Origin: Pararge aegeria
Taxonomy: Eukaryota; Arthropoda; Insecta; Lepidoptera; Nymphalidae
Length of the DNA stretch: 64,000 nt
Assembly (NCBI RefSeq): GCF_905163445.1
Contig: NC_053187.1
Span: forward strand, 11,718,001-11,782,000
Reading direction: 5' to 3'
Shown: positions 35,585-47,840 of the stretch, in pieces
Position numbering within the stretch: position 1 is the first letter of the stretch
Layout: each line of letters opens with the position of its first letter
Notes under the pieces: model-generated
Told to the model about the DNA's origin: nothing
Databases searched by the model: none
Seen by the model: only the letters and a program-made list of their open reading frames with translations
Position numbers and translations under genes: made by a program

Positions 35585-36000
35585 AGTAAAAAAAACGGTG
35601 AAGTGCGAGTTGGACCACCACACTCCGTACTACGGTGCAATATGAAACCATACAATATTGGCATTACCTATTAATATGTAGCGAAAAACACAATACGGAT
35701 AAATACGAATTTCCCTCGTATCTACTGGTGTAGCTATCCAATAGGTACACCGGTCAGTCATACTGTAAATTTCAAATAAATATGTACCTGTTACGGTTCA
35801 TGATATACAATTATACAACCCACTGACATATAGACGGACATCGGAGACTTAAGTAATAGGCTAGGCGCCCTTCGGGTAAGAACGCTGATAAAGCGCGTAG
35901 GACTGAACGTAGAACGTAAAATATTGATTATTGTTTTGTTGGCACCTGACTGGATTTTAATGAACATATAAAAAGCACTAAAACCCATGCCGGACATATT
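35585..36000. repeat. Common lepidopteran repeat segments downstream of the SH3BGR-like gene
   Basis: GGTGAAGTGCGAGTTGGACC and, on the minus strand, CGATGTCCGTCTATATGTCA with GTGGGTTGTATAATTG are pieces of a widespread repeat that normally carries a GTGCGAGTTGGACTCGC-like motif. Short frames across it are not genes. Confidence 0.45.
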
Positions 36001-37441
36001 TGTTTTTTCTTGTAATTCAAATGTATATTAATTACCTGTTGAGCTTAGTGTACCGCGGGAAACACATAGGTACCTAAAGACCACCCAATAAAAAAAAGAT
36101 ATTACAACCTATAACTAAACTACTAAAAAATGCCTATGTAAATTTTAATTTAGTGCGATAGCGCACTGAACCATTAAGTGGGAGCGAGCGGTATATCAAT
36201 AGACCTTAGCCTGGCGTGAACTGCATTAAGTTCTATTTTAGAATTAGTTAAGCACTAACAGTTTAATTGCCTATCAAAGGCCCATAACCCTCACACACGA
36301 TTCGCAAGTTTGAGTCGCAATGAGGCTGCTATATGGTTAATCTATATTATACTAAATGGGGGCGTTGGTGGGTCAAAACTCTCCTATGAAGAGCAGGCCT
36401 GTACACAGCACGACTACCGTAGGCACGAGACTAAGTATCCCCCGATTATATCCACTGTCAAGGACTAAAATTTATCTACTTGTCCATCACGGCAATAGGT
36501 AAAATAAGTTTACCCCCTTTTAATATTCTCGTAGATATATTATTTTCATCTATGCTCGGAGAGTGAATGAAACTATGGGAGAAGACCAACACTTTGTCGT
36601 TTCCCTGTGGAGAAACACTCCTGCCTATGCTAGCCGTGGGACATGATAGAATGTGATTATGATTTTTATATAAGTCCCGGTGACTGAGAGAATGGTAATT
36701 CAATTCAAAGACATTTTACGTTACATCCGCGCCACACCCTCGCACTAATTGTATTATGAATGAATACTACAGTACACTCCTAGTGCACACACTCCTATTA
36801 CGCCACAGAAAGATAAAGCACACAAAAAAACAAGCAACTTTCAATATTACTATGTATGTATACTGTGAGTATGTAATATAAAACCAAATAATGTTGGTGT
36901 ACCGGAAAATGCGAAGGAGTACTACGGAATCTATCTAAAGAGTAATTTTGTTATTACGTTACTCTAAAACGGCTGAACAGATATTGATGAAATTTAGTAT
37001 TAAGTATCGTTAGACCAGATACTTACTTTTTACACCATCAATAACTACAAAAATTGAAAAAAAGTTAATTTGTTGGTTTGTCGTTCTTTCACGCACCACG
37101 ACTGTCAAAGTGTCAACCATAACCAGCTAAATCTTTAAACTTAACTAAAATTATATGCACTGCAAACTCACCTTGTATTCTTATAAATTAATCACAACTC
37201 GTACAAAAGAAAATAAGTTTTTTAAAATAAAAGACGGTATTGAATAATTTAAGCATACTGTATATTTTCATGATTATCTTGAGCAAATAAATCTTTGTAA
37301 TTTTCTACATATTTAACTTAACATATAAATATGGAATAACATGATATAAAATCTAAAATGGAAATGTTAAACGCTTATATCTGATAAACCAATCTACATT
37401 CAGCTATAAAAATATTATGAGCATCATTATTGACTAAAAGC
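36001..37441. other. No gene; 3' flank of SMSr
   Basis: AT-rich sequence with a common repeat phrase (AAAACGGCTGAACAGATATT near 36965). No clear poly(A) signal for SMSr stood out on the minus strand. Confidence 0.4.
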
Positions 37442-40400
37442 TCATATATGTTTTTTCATGATAGGAGACGGAGGATTGCTGAATTCTCTAAAGGGGGTGT
37501 CGCCGGTAAGGTCTGCGATATTCTTATGTCTGAGATCATTATCCGGTAATTCTTCTAGAAAGCCGGCTTGGACGTTTTTATCGAGCGTCATTAGCCGCTG
37601 CCGAGAGCTCTTATATTCTTCTATTAGACTAAGGTTCCTCTTGATGCCGTCGACAAGTTTCACGACGGAGTATTCTCCTATCGCAGCCCCTTCCTGAAGT
37701 TTGGTGCCGACTGTAGTATTCTTTACCTCTATAGCGAGCTGTATCAGCCACTGCTTTAAATTGCTTACTATCTCCATGGGCCCCTCGTACTCATTTGGAA
37801 CGATTCCGTCGACTTCGGATTCGAAGAAAGACAGCAGAGGGAACCATATCCTTGTTCTGTAAAAAAAAAAAAAAAAAGCAATTGAGTTAAGATGGTCAAA
37901 ATACTTTTTCACCAACGACCAGTTAATGACAACGGTCCGGTATAAAACCTCGGCCTTTAACAAATTAACATTATCCTAACTAAATAACGTAGGTTTAAGT
38001 AAAGTAGCGTTTGAGCTATCAGTTAGTATGACAGATTGAACCCTCATACTTTCGGAATTTAAATAGCCGTAATAAATTGAAGGGCTATTGTTTAAGAGAT
38101 TTTTCTGGGGTTCTATTATGAATTTTGTGATCTCGGGAAGCTGTTTACTGACACTAACGTATGATCATATCAAACTATGGACGTTCACCGCAGTACATCA
38201 GGTCTTTTATAGATTTGGCTCTTGAATTTAAAACTTTATATGTAGTTGTACTGGAAATGCTCGTCACACAGCAGAATTTAACTATAGATAATTTAATATA
38301 CTAGGAGCGATGTGGTTTGTGGCATTAGTTTGCTAGTATGCTAGTGCTGATGATCGTGATTAGAAAACAAAAAAAAATAAAAAAATGACGCATTAAAACC
38401 AATAAATAAAGTTCTATAAAACTCCCATGTACGGTTGAATAAATTTCCGCTTGTTGATCAATCACAGCAATCAATATCGTACTTATTTACTAATCGTAGT
38501 TATAACATTGGTGCCAAATATTTTGAATACATATCGGTAGAATATAGCTATCGATTTCTACTAGAAAAATTGTGAAAAGAGCAACGCTAGTTTTAAAACT
38601 GGTCACTTTATTAGTTTACAAATTTGTATACAACAGAATTGGCCCATTGTTAGCTCCTACGGGTGGTAAATTTTCGAAATGTTCTACATGTACTTGACTT
38701 TATAGGTTAAACATTGACGAACATTGTGGCACATAAAATACATCTAATCTTCATCATAATCATCATATCAACCCATTAACAGCCCACTGCAGTGCACGGA
38801 TCTTCTCCTATAACGAGAAGGGGCGGATTGGTGGACTGTGTGGTGTATACATCGTTATGATGTAACTCGTTTTCGCAAATATGAAGATCGAGGAGAAAAG
38901 CTTTAGTATATTTACACCAAAAAAGATTTACCTAGAGGAGTCACTCTGCATGAGCGCCTGGTTGTTAGAGAGCGTGTGGTAGTAGAGGAAGAGGCGCGAC
39001 GTAATGTAGAAGGCGATGAACACGTCGATGGAGTAATGCTCGTGTGCCGCCAGGATGAAGAAGATTCCGAACATGTTCATCACCCACGTTAGTATATGCA
39101 GCAGGTATAGGCTGCGCGACGTGTCTGTAAACAAACAGATAAGTAAGTAAGAACGTGGTTTATAGTCTTCGTGCGAAAAGGAATTCTTTTCATTGTGAGA
39201 GGAGGCCGGTAATGAGTCGATATGATGAAACTATTATATAACTTTAACCTTGAATGATACCTATGGGCTATCACAAAGGTCATTTAAGACTACAATATTG
39301 TCTTACATAAGGGATTTCTAGACCTGCCAATACATTAGTTTAAACAATGCGTAATGTGTATGTTGAGGTTCAACAAAAATAGTTTAATTTACCTATCTAG
39401 AAAGAAGCCAGCATACATACAAAATTTGCGATGGGCAGTGGCGTACATAGAGGGTATGCAAATGATATAATATGAAGAAAATCTCCAGTACGAGTTATAG
39501 AAACTGAAAGAGTTATAAAATACTCTTAAAAAGCCTATCCTTAAGTTTTTCATAGCTTGTACTGGAGATTATTTTCATTTTATATTATCTGTCAAGTGCA
39601 TTCCCTGTGAATACCCTGTATGCACACCACTGGCGATTACCACGGTTCCTTTGTTATGTTAAGGACCAGATGAAACCAGCTGGGTGACCAAGCAAGACTC
39701 AAAATTGACGCAATTCGGTATCTATTCAACAAGTTTTCATCTGGTCCTTATCATAACAAACGAATAATTTGACAATCATAGTTGTTAACCCTTCGCAAAT
39801 TGTGTATGTAGATGACATAGCAACTGTAAAAAAGCTACTAAATATGGGCCTATGAATTACCTTGCCATAATTTCAAATTAATTGGCAGGTCTAAGACACT
39901 TAACAATTATTCATTGTAAAGTCAACATCTCCTGAGGATGCTCCGGTTTCGGAGCGAAACGTGCGTAGAGGGTACATTACCGAGGATCTGTTTGGTGTGG
40001 AGTATACTGATTGAAGTAATTATAAATTACACCATACAGATTCTCCTGCTGTTCGCGGAATATGGCAAATTAAGCTCAATTTTCATAATAGGTCTAAGAC
40101 CACTCTCCTTTTCACACTGTATCCCCAGGAAAAGGATAGCAGTATTTATAACCATGTTAATTAAGTTTACTTTGGAGTTATATGTGGAGATAATGTCGGT
40201 ACAACAGAATTGCACCAGCGAGTAACGATATGATTAATCTATGGGCTTAATCATATCCATGAATCCATGAGCGGATGTCATGTATTTTCCCCGACGCGTT
40301 TTAAATGGGTAACTATTCCTTTGGATTTCCCATAAAATAACAAGCAAGCAACATTCGAGTGTTAATCACACAGGTGCTTAAATCAATTTCCCCAAGGAAA

Positions 40401-43400
40401 ATCGTGGGAGTTTCTTAGCACTACGAAATGCATATTCAGTATATGCATTTCGTAGTGCTAAGAATTTCAGCGACAAATACGCGTAGGCTTGTCATCTCGA
40501 CAAATTACATCGAATATTTGATGAAATTTATACCAAAATTTTATTCAGTATCGTGTAGGTTACGTGTAAATTTACTCGTAACCTACAAGTGTAAATTTAA
40601 ATATTCGGTAAACATTTTTTACCTCTCGTTGAATTTGCATTTTGCACCTACAGAAACTCTTGATACAGGCACAACATACGTATCTAACTTTACAGCCCTA
40701 AAGAAATGGTCCTCGTTAAAGTAATAAGAGGGGCAAATTGGGAGTAATTTTATTAAAATCCCGCTGCCCCTGTTATCGAGAATAGACAGAGGGGACAAAG
40801 GGATGTCTTTTATGTCATCTATCCATCCCACATACACAACGAGAACAGATAACTGGAATAACAGAAAGATTATTTAAATAATTTTTCGTTTTTCGTCACA
40901 GGGGTTGTCCCGTAACTATATCGAATATTTATTTGCGAAACATTAATTTATTTGACAGCCGATTGGCACAGTGGGCAGTGGGTGTGCATATTACTCACTC
41001 AGATATTCATAAGTTATCTTAGTATCCATAATACAAGCTACACTTACTTTGGGGCTAGATGGTGATGTATGTAATGTCGTAAAAAAAACCGGATGATAAA
41101 AACTTGGTAATGTTCCTTTAAAATCTATACTGCCCATAAAAATTTAAAGTCAGCCTTAGGCCAGGAGAAAGACGTAAGTACCTAGATGAGATCAACTACG
41201 AAGTATAGATTAACTTCTTAATCAAGTTTACAGTGAATTTGTGCAATACCTATTATTTAAAATAAGTTTACGGGCGAGTGCTTTTCTGTTGGCATTTAAT
41301 GATTCAAAATAATCATAGTAATATAATTAAAAATATAATTAAGTAGAAACGTAAGATCTTTATTAATAAACGTGGCCTAACATCGGAATACTTTGCATAA
41401 CTAAAGCAGTCTTTTGTCCCACTTCAGCTGACAAAACTTTTAAAATATCAGGGTGTGAGATGCTCTTTTCCTCACGTAAGTTCTTCGCTTGTTGTATGTT
41501 GAACGGTATGTCACGTTAATTTATAAGGCCCTAAGGTGCAGAGGTATTGAGTACCCGACAATAAATTATTCGAAGAACTAACAATTCAAGTTTTGTTATT
41601 CTAAGAATTATTCTTAAAGTGTTGCTCTACGTTTTATTATTGCGTAATAAGTAGTTTTATACTAACTAGGCGCGTTTTATCTCTAAGGGTCTTGAGGCTA
41701 TCGATAGTAATTATCGATCTACATCGATAAACATCGATAGCTATTATACATACTTATTATCTTTTAATTATTGGTTTTTATTATCATACATACGCACACG
41801 CATTGAAAATACGCACGTAATATATCATTAAATTAATAAACAGCAATAAATTGTGTAATTAATGCCGCTGATACGTTACGGAAATAATATTGATGGCACA
41901 GTTTCAATGTACGTATGACAAATGACATTGTAAACAATATTAATTTACATGAATATTTATCTTTTAGCATTCGATTCTATTAATATGCCATGCAGTTTGC
42001 CAAGTTTTTCTAAAAAAAATATTTACTAATTAATCTGCCATAATAATACGGTCACTCGATGAAATACAATAAATGAACTGGTATTTATGCAAATAATATC
42101 GCGAGTATATCCGCATTATTGAATAGTTGACTATTAATATATTTATACCAATTAAAATACAATTTCAAAATAAATTTATTCCAAATGGGCCTAGCATATA
42201 CAATTTTGAATAGTTTTAAACTTACTCTATAAGATTGGGGTTTTATTCTTAATACGCTGAAATTCGTTGTCTGTATTAAGAGCCTATCTTACCTATCTAT
42301 AATAACACTTTTATAAGAATGAATCTTATACCAAACAATTAAATCAATGCCCTCATGCCGTTAATTTAATTGTACCGCAAATTAAATTTCTTTTGCTACT
42401 TGGTAGTAAAATAATTGTGTCTGTGGAAAAATTACGGTGATTCACTGATTTAGGTCGTAAGCTTACTTTGCTTCATTCCTGCACATTTTAAGCCTGGTAA
42501 TATATTTACCAGAAAAGAAGAAGTGGGATAGCCCAGTGGGTAGGGCTTCGACTTCACTTTCGGGGGGCGAGTTCGAATCCCAGCACGCACCTCTAAGTTT
42601 TCTAAGTTATGAGCGTTAAACAATTAAAATCCAACGGTGAAGGAAACCATCGTGAGGAAACCTGCATGCCTGAGAGTTCTCCATAGTGTTCTAAAAGGTT
42701 GTGGAGTCCACCAATCAGCACTGGGCCAGCGCGGTGAACTATGGGCCCCCTTCTCATTGTGGAAGGAAGGAAGGAAGGAGACCCGTACCCTGTTGCGGGC
42801 TGTTATTGGGTTTATATGATGATGATGATGAATATTTTCATCGTATAGCTATTTTAGGAGCAAATTTTATATGAAGTCTTTGTAATAACTTACATTCTGT
42901 TATAAAGAAATTGAGGAGTGTTAAAGCAACCGTATGCCCGGAGAACATATAGTCGCCACAGGTGCGCACGCCGCGCACCGACATTCCTGCGCCGCTCCAT
43001 ATGTCATAGGCCTGCCGCAAGCGGCGGCCCCACACGGTGAGATCGTCCGCCGGCGGGTAGAACCGCGGTTCACACTTCAGGTGCGAGCCCGGCACCGACA
43101 GTGATGTGATCAGCATCGTGAAACATCGCAGCAGGAACACGGTGCCAGCCAGTGCGAAGAACCTCCTTAGGATTATAAACCTGCAGACATACTTATTAAT
43201 TTCATTATAATATAATGATACATATTCCTGGTAATATTATAATTTAAATAACTATTTTACTAGCGGTTGCTCGTAATTACATCTGCATTCCTTTGCGATT
43301 TGTAAAGCCCCATAGGTAACATTTTTTTATCCCTGGAAAAAGGGATGTATAATATGCTCTTGATTTATACGCAAAATTTCGCCAAAATTGGGTTAGCAGT

Positions 43401-45942
43401 ATAGCTGTCTGTGCCTCAGGAACAAAACCAGTTTTATAGAATTGCGGATCATTTTCCGAGATAAAAAGTATGCTCTAGGATTCATGCTATAGTTGAGCAA
43501 ATTTTATCATGGTAGGTGAAACAGTTCAGCCAAACATATGTAACAAAAAAAAAACGGCACACTTTCGCGTTAATGTATGTACATATAACTACTAATACTA
43601 GTATAGTATACATAAGTCAATTATACAAGTTATGATCGTCATAATCAAGCCATTACTGGCCCACAATAGATCATGGGTCTCTTCTCAGAATGAGAAAGCT
43701 GTAGGTTACCATCTGGATGCTGTGACGATTGCTAGACACAATGCATGCATGCCTTTGACAACATTATGGAGAACTCTCATTAGCCATGTTCCCTCACAAT
43801 GTTTTCCATTGAGGCAACTCATAACCAATTGATTGGCAAAATTGATCCATCAAGTGGTTTTTTATTCTAGTATGATGCTGCATAAATACTGATTAGTTTA
43901 TCTCTACCGGGGTTAGCATTGCATCACCAAATGTGAAGTCAGCATTAGTAATAAAACTAAAGCAGAAAAATTAAAATTGATTAAATTCTTTATCAGAATG
44001 GACTTAATGACCTAATAATTATTAATATCATTATTAATATACATACAAATTTTATGTAGGGCAAATTCCAGTTCTTTCGTAATATATGTAAACCTATATT
44101 ATAACTTCAATTGCATTTTTTCACAGACTCATACAAAAATAAAGTAAAGAAAGGTTGATATGAAAATGTTTCCAGATTAAAATAAATATTTTAATATAAA
44201 AGTTGTAGGTGCAGGAATTAAAACCCCCCCACTTGGAGGATAGACAACATAACTACTCAGATCCAGCTGCCCCAAGGATATGGAGAACTGTACCTATATA
44301 AAATTACAAGTCAAACAGATTAATACAATTCACAGAGAATCGTTTTACACAAAAGCTAAAAGATTGTGAAATTTGAAAACAAAAGCCCTACATTCAGTAT
44401 TGGACATTCATTAGTTCACACAATAAAAAGCATATTGGCCCATTTCAAACAATAAAGGGTGAGTCATACAATACAAAGTTCAATACTACATACAAGTACT
44501 TGTAGAATGACAAATGTTTACTCTGACAAATTGACTGAACAATAAAAATTGTGGCTATTCTTTGGTTTTATGAACTAACAACAAGATAACAAATCTAATG
44601 GTCCTTAATTCAAAATAAACATTCTTGAAACTATTTTATTTACTTTATTTGAGTAAGTGAAATATTTTAGAACCAGGGTTGATTTCTGCTAAATAAATTC
44701 ATTATCTGTTTGTTCTCTAAATCTAAATCCTCTTTTCTTTTCTGGTTTTTTTGTATAGTGGCCAACTCAACATTTGTGTACATATATAAGCATCAAAGAT
44801 ATATTTTGTCACAAAAAAAATTTACAAACCAAGTTTTAATTTTGAAGGATATTGCATACTCCAAACATAAGACAAGGGTTAAGAACCCTTGTATTATGTT
44901 CGGAATTACCTTCTTTTGGTTAGACATTTCTAAAGTTACACATGAATTTGACCCAGGAGGTTCTACAGTAAGATTAGTGTAAGCAAATGTTTGGGTAATT
45001 CTAACATAGTGTAAATCTAATTCCACATAAACAAGGCATTAAATTTGTATTTTATAACAATGATGATTTCATTAAATTAATAAAAATAGTTTACCTGTGT
45101 TTGTGGAAGAAGAGCACAGCAAGCCAAATGGCCATCAGCAAGGATCCAGTGATCTCGCACATATCAAAAGCCCATGGAATATGGGGCACATTATCAAGAA
45201 AAAGATCTGGCAGTGGAGGATACTTTTTCATATCTGGGACCTTGTCGTGAACGATAACCATTACTACAGCAGTCACCCAGGTCACCAGGAAAAGATAACC
45301 TGGCAAGATTGAGAAGTCGACAATTCAAGTTATGAAAAAATATGGGGTTGCATTTACAAATCACTACATTAGATAAGTATATTGCATAATTTTAGAAAAT
45401 TTAACTTTAAAAAATTATGTAAGCAAAATAAGATCTTAGTAATTAGGCAATTTTAAATTAGAATGAATAAATTATTGTTAAGGTTACCTACCTAAGGCAA
45501 TTGCAGTTTTCCAAACTTCAGGTTTTAATCTGGAAGCTTTCACATCTGGAGTAAAATTTGATATACAATCTGTATTTCTTGCGTTTAACTCATTCTGTAA
45601 CTGTTTGTGAAGTTTATAGCTTAAATGCGATAGGTTGGTGCCAACGAAATTAATATTAGTAGCAGAATTATTTAATATTTGGTCCTCACATAATCCAAGT
45701 TCATACATCGCATTTCGATTATTTCTCTGTAATTTTTTTACCAACAAGATAAACCTCTTTCGTTCACCCAATTTCAGCTGATCAAAGGGATACTCGTAGA
45801 AATCGCGGTCAACAAAGGAGAGCAAACACTGTCCATCTATATCTTGTGCTTTGCAGATATCTGTTATGAAGCTGGAAATCTTCTCTTTATGTAATAACTC
45901 TAAAACTTCTTTGTTTCTCCACTTTATTATATCCATATCCAT
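37442..45942 (-). CDS. SMSr: Sphingomyelin synthase-related protein (SMSr/SAMD8), ceramide phosphoethanolamine synthase
   Basis: This is an ER multi-pass enzyme that transfers phosphoethanolamine from PE to ceramide. Five exons (minus strand): 45942-45492, 45299-45095, 43180-42894, 39124-38932 and 37856-37442, giving 516 residues. Residues about 6-75 form the N-terminal SAM domain. The membrane core begins near WKTAIALGYLFLVTW and includes the family stretch PPLPDLFLDNVPHIPWAFD. Catalytic motifs are present: CGDYMFSGHT with His301, and HYSIDV with His344 and Asp348, the expected His-His-Asp triad. After the last helix comes the conserved TRIWFPLLSFFE and VPNEYEGP, then a soluble tail of about 110 residues with no recognised domain, beyond where vertebrate SAMD8 ends. 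The start is the ATG just before the SAM domain. All junctions keep frame (phases 1, 2, 1, 2). Introns 2 and 3 carry SINEs, MITEs and hairpins. Confidence 0.94.
39436..39632. mobile_element. hAT-like MITE, long foldback member of the CAGTGGCGT family
   Basis: It begins CAGTGGCGTACATAGAGGGT and ends GCACACCACTG. Internal segments also mirror each other (AAATCTCCAGTAC against GTACTGGAGATT), so the whole 197 bases can fold back. The flanks GCGATGGG and GCGATTAC share the first five bases of a putative 8-bp duplication. It lies in SMSr intron 3. Confidence 0.7.
39650..39760. repeat. Foldback element with ~26-bp inverted ends
   Basis: The left arm 39650-39675 and the right arm 39734-39760 are inverted copies differing at about one position and share the core AAGGACCAGATGAAA. 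The core AGGACCAGATG recurs in the hairpin at 51866-51901. It follows the MITE at 39436-39632 by 17 bases. No target duplication was identified. Confidence 0.65.
39920..40110 (+). repeat. Interspersed repeat with hammerhead-like core
   Basis: The stretch starts CATCTCCTGAGGATGC and runs through GGAGCGAAACGTGCGTAGAG and CCGAGGATCTGTTTGGTGTG to TACACCATACAGATTCTCCT. I recognise this phrase as widespread in Lepidoptera but cannot assign its class. The CTGAGGA, stem and GAAAC arrangement (39932-39960) resembles a hammerhead ribozyme core. It is in SMSr intron 3. Confidence 0.45.
40412..40464. repeat. Perfect 24-bp inverted repeat (hairpin, 5-base loop)
   Basis: Arm 40412-40435 and arm 40441-40464 are exact reverse complements around the loop TCAGT. 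A second, shorter inverted repeat (TGTAGGTTACG 40554-40564, CGTAACCTACA 40577-40587) lies about 90 bases on. Both are in SMSr intron 3. Confidence 0.85.
40955..41095 (+). mobile_element. tRNA-derived SINE, family B, internally deleted
   Basis: It starts GACAGCCGATTGGCACAGTG, loses the B box and middle, then resumes at CAGATATTCATAAGTTATCT and ends CTTACTTTGGGGCTAGATGG. It is in SMSr intron 3. Confidence 0.6.
41699..41738. promoter_or_regulatory. Cluster of ATCGAT/CGATA motifs (DREF/BEAF-like sites)
   Basis: Four ATCGAT palindromes lie in 40 bases, including a full TATCGATA at 41699-41706. In flies TATCGATA is the DREF element and clustered CGATA is bound by the insulator protein BEAF-32. It lies in the large third intron of SMSr. 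Function is inferred from motif density only. Confidence 0.35.
42523..42832 (+). mobile_element. tRNA-derived SINE, family A (best-preserved copy)
   Basis: The A box TAGCCCAGTGGGT (42529-42541) and B box GTTCGAATCC (42571-42580) of a pol III promoter are intact. They are followed by CACCTCTAAGTTTTCTAAG, CGGTGAAGGAAACCATCG, TGCCTGAGAGTTCTCC, a GAAG simple repeat near 42764, and the tail (GATGAT)n. It lies just downstream of exon 3 in SMSr intron 3, opposite to SMSr. Confidence 0.85.
43625..43850 (-). mobile_element. SINE family A, reverse orientation, partial
   Basis: In reverse complement it carries the family's GAGAGTTCTCCATAATGT and GCATGCATGCAT segments and the end of the tail (reversed as ATCGTCATAATCAAGCCATT). 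The head is missing. It is located in SMSr intron 2. Shorter reverse relics of the same tail are near 15808-15870, 22700-22805 and 38750-38860. Confidence 0.55.
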
Positions 45943-47767
45943 CTTTTGTTTACGTTTATACAGTATTTTCTATAGCTACGTGCACTATGAATTTAAATAG
46001 AACACTAACTAATTTGTTGAATTATGAACTGTTTTTATTATGGTTTAGAGTTTAATTAACGACATTATGAACTAACTGTCATGCCTACTTTCCCTTTGGT
46101 CGAATTGCGCGACACTTGGGAAAACACAAATGACAAAGTAGCAAAACATTCGCCATTCAAATGTCAACAGCAACACAATGTTTTGTAGAGATGTGCCTTT
46201 CTAAATTAAAATTATTTTTTATACACGTAAGATATAACGGTCAGTAACTTTGCACTGAATACATGGACGTTTGGATTAATTTAGAGGCTCTAGATTAGTA
46301 AGAAGATAGAATTTGAGTTGTTGTTGAAAAAGTAAAGGTACAGTCCACTTTAAACACTTACTATTCGAACATCGTGCGTTTCGATGCGTAGTATCAGCCT
46401 ATTAGCGGGACGGTACAGTTGATTACCTGCGCGAAGCTACACTTGCTAGTTTTCGAAAAGACCTAAAGTTTAAATCGGACTGGACTTTCTACTATCCTGT
46501 TCAGTAATTTTAAACTAATGTTTTAATAATTATATGCCCATCACTATAGCACAAATATTTTTAATTAAATAGAAATAAACTGACTTTGGACTCTAGCTTT
46601 TTTGTAATGTCAACTTGACGGTAACAACAATCAAGACCAGTATTTTAAAGTTGTTTCGATGTTATTAGATTAATTTTATTTCAACTAGGCGTACCCCACG
46701 GCTTCAACCCTGTTATCGTAAAACTTATGATATGCCGCGTGGGTTTCCTACTCATATATTAGTTAACTATAAGAGCAGTGACAGCCTAGTGGGTAAGGCT
46801 TCGACTTCCCTACCTCTTACTTTTCGAAGTGTGTTTTTAACTAAGCAATTAAATATCACTTGCTATAACGGTGAACGATAACACCGTAAGGATTCCTGCA
46901 TGCCTGAAAGTACTCCATGATGTTTTCATAGGCGTGAGAAGCCCATTAATCCGCACTGGGCCACCGCGGTGGACTATATCTGCCTTTCTCATTTTTTGAG
47001 AATGTGAAGTCCGTCCTTAAATGGGTCGATTATGGGTTGATTGTGATGTTGATGATGATACGTAAATTTCCTCTGAGCAACGCCGCGATCGCTCTGTTGT
47101 TATACTCATACATTTTACATTTATTTCACATATTACAATACATTTATCTCATTTACCATTACATTATATTCTATAGGGCAAGGTTAAGGGTTGCCTTGAT
47201 AAAAAATGTCTTTTGATTAATATTCATAGATAGTAGATACACAGCAAAAAGGACAATATCTCTTAAAAATAAAATCCCTTACTTTTTTTGTTCTACTAAA
47301 GACCAGTAATATTTAATTCAGCAAGCGCACGTGGTTATAGCAGTTAACTGTTGTTGCCCAACAAATCGAACATTTACCGCCGAATTAGCGTAATTGAAAA
47401 TTTTGCAAAAAAAAAATATTCGTATATTTATCGGTTATGCTAATTCTACAATGTAGGCTCAATATCCCATTGTTATTAAATTAAGTATTGCCTATCCTTT
47501 CCCGCGCACACCACATAGTGGTTTTTACATAAATAAAACCAAATATTACAGTTACAAATATAATTATAATCATTAACAGTTTGTAACATTCTTAACATGA
47601 TAATGAAAATGCAGAATAATTAAAACAACAGATATAATAACAATATTAATTAAAGATCGAATAAAATTACCTTATCATCATTTTAATAGAATTGATGATA
47701 TGAAAATAAGCAACATAAATCCACTGGGGGAAAAAAAGCTTTAACGTCTTGGCGTGTCCCAAGCTGC
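45943..47767. other. Spacer between SMSr 5' end and PARP1 3' end
   Basis: It contains the SMSr promoter region by position, without a distinct TATA box, the SINE at 46783-47060 and AT-rich DNA. Both genes are on the minus strand, so PARP1 lies upstream of SMSr with about 1.8 kb between them. Confidence 0.5.
46783..47060 (+). mobile_element. tRNA-derived SINE, family A (B box deleted)
   Basis: The head GACAGCCTAGTGGGTAAGGC runs from TCGACTTCCC directly into TACCTCTTACTTTTCG, so the B-box segment present in the 42523 copy is missing. The remaining body (CCTGCATGCCTGAAAGT, CCGCACTGGGCCACCGCGGT) and GATG tail are typical. It lies between the SMSr 5' end and the PARP1 3' end. Confidence 0.75.
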
Positions 47768-47840
47768 TCAGTATGTATAGTTGAACTGCATCTGTATTAA
47801 ATATTTGACGTTTACTTGCGCGACGTCGTATACGATGAAT
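47768..47840 (-). CDS. Parp1: PARP1 last exon (exon 18)
   Basis: This 73-base exon is too short to stand out as a frame. After the acceptor ...CGTCAG it reads FIVYDVAQVNVKYLIQMQ and ends FNYTY plus a stop (TGA at 47770-47768). It completes the split codon GA|A for the catalytic glutamate (NEF in place of vertebrate NEY) and supplies the final strands of the ART fold. It lies about 1.4 kb from exon 17. An ATTAAA (47697-47692, minus) about 70 bases further on is a possible poly(A) signal. Confidence 0.93.
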
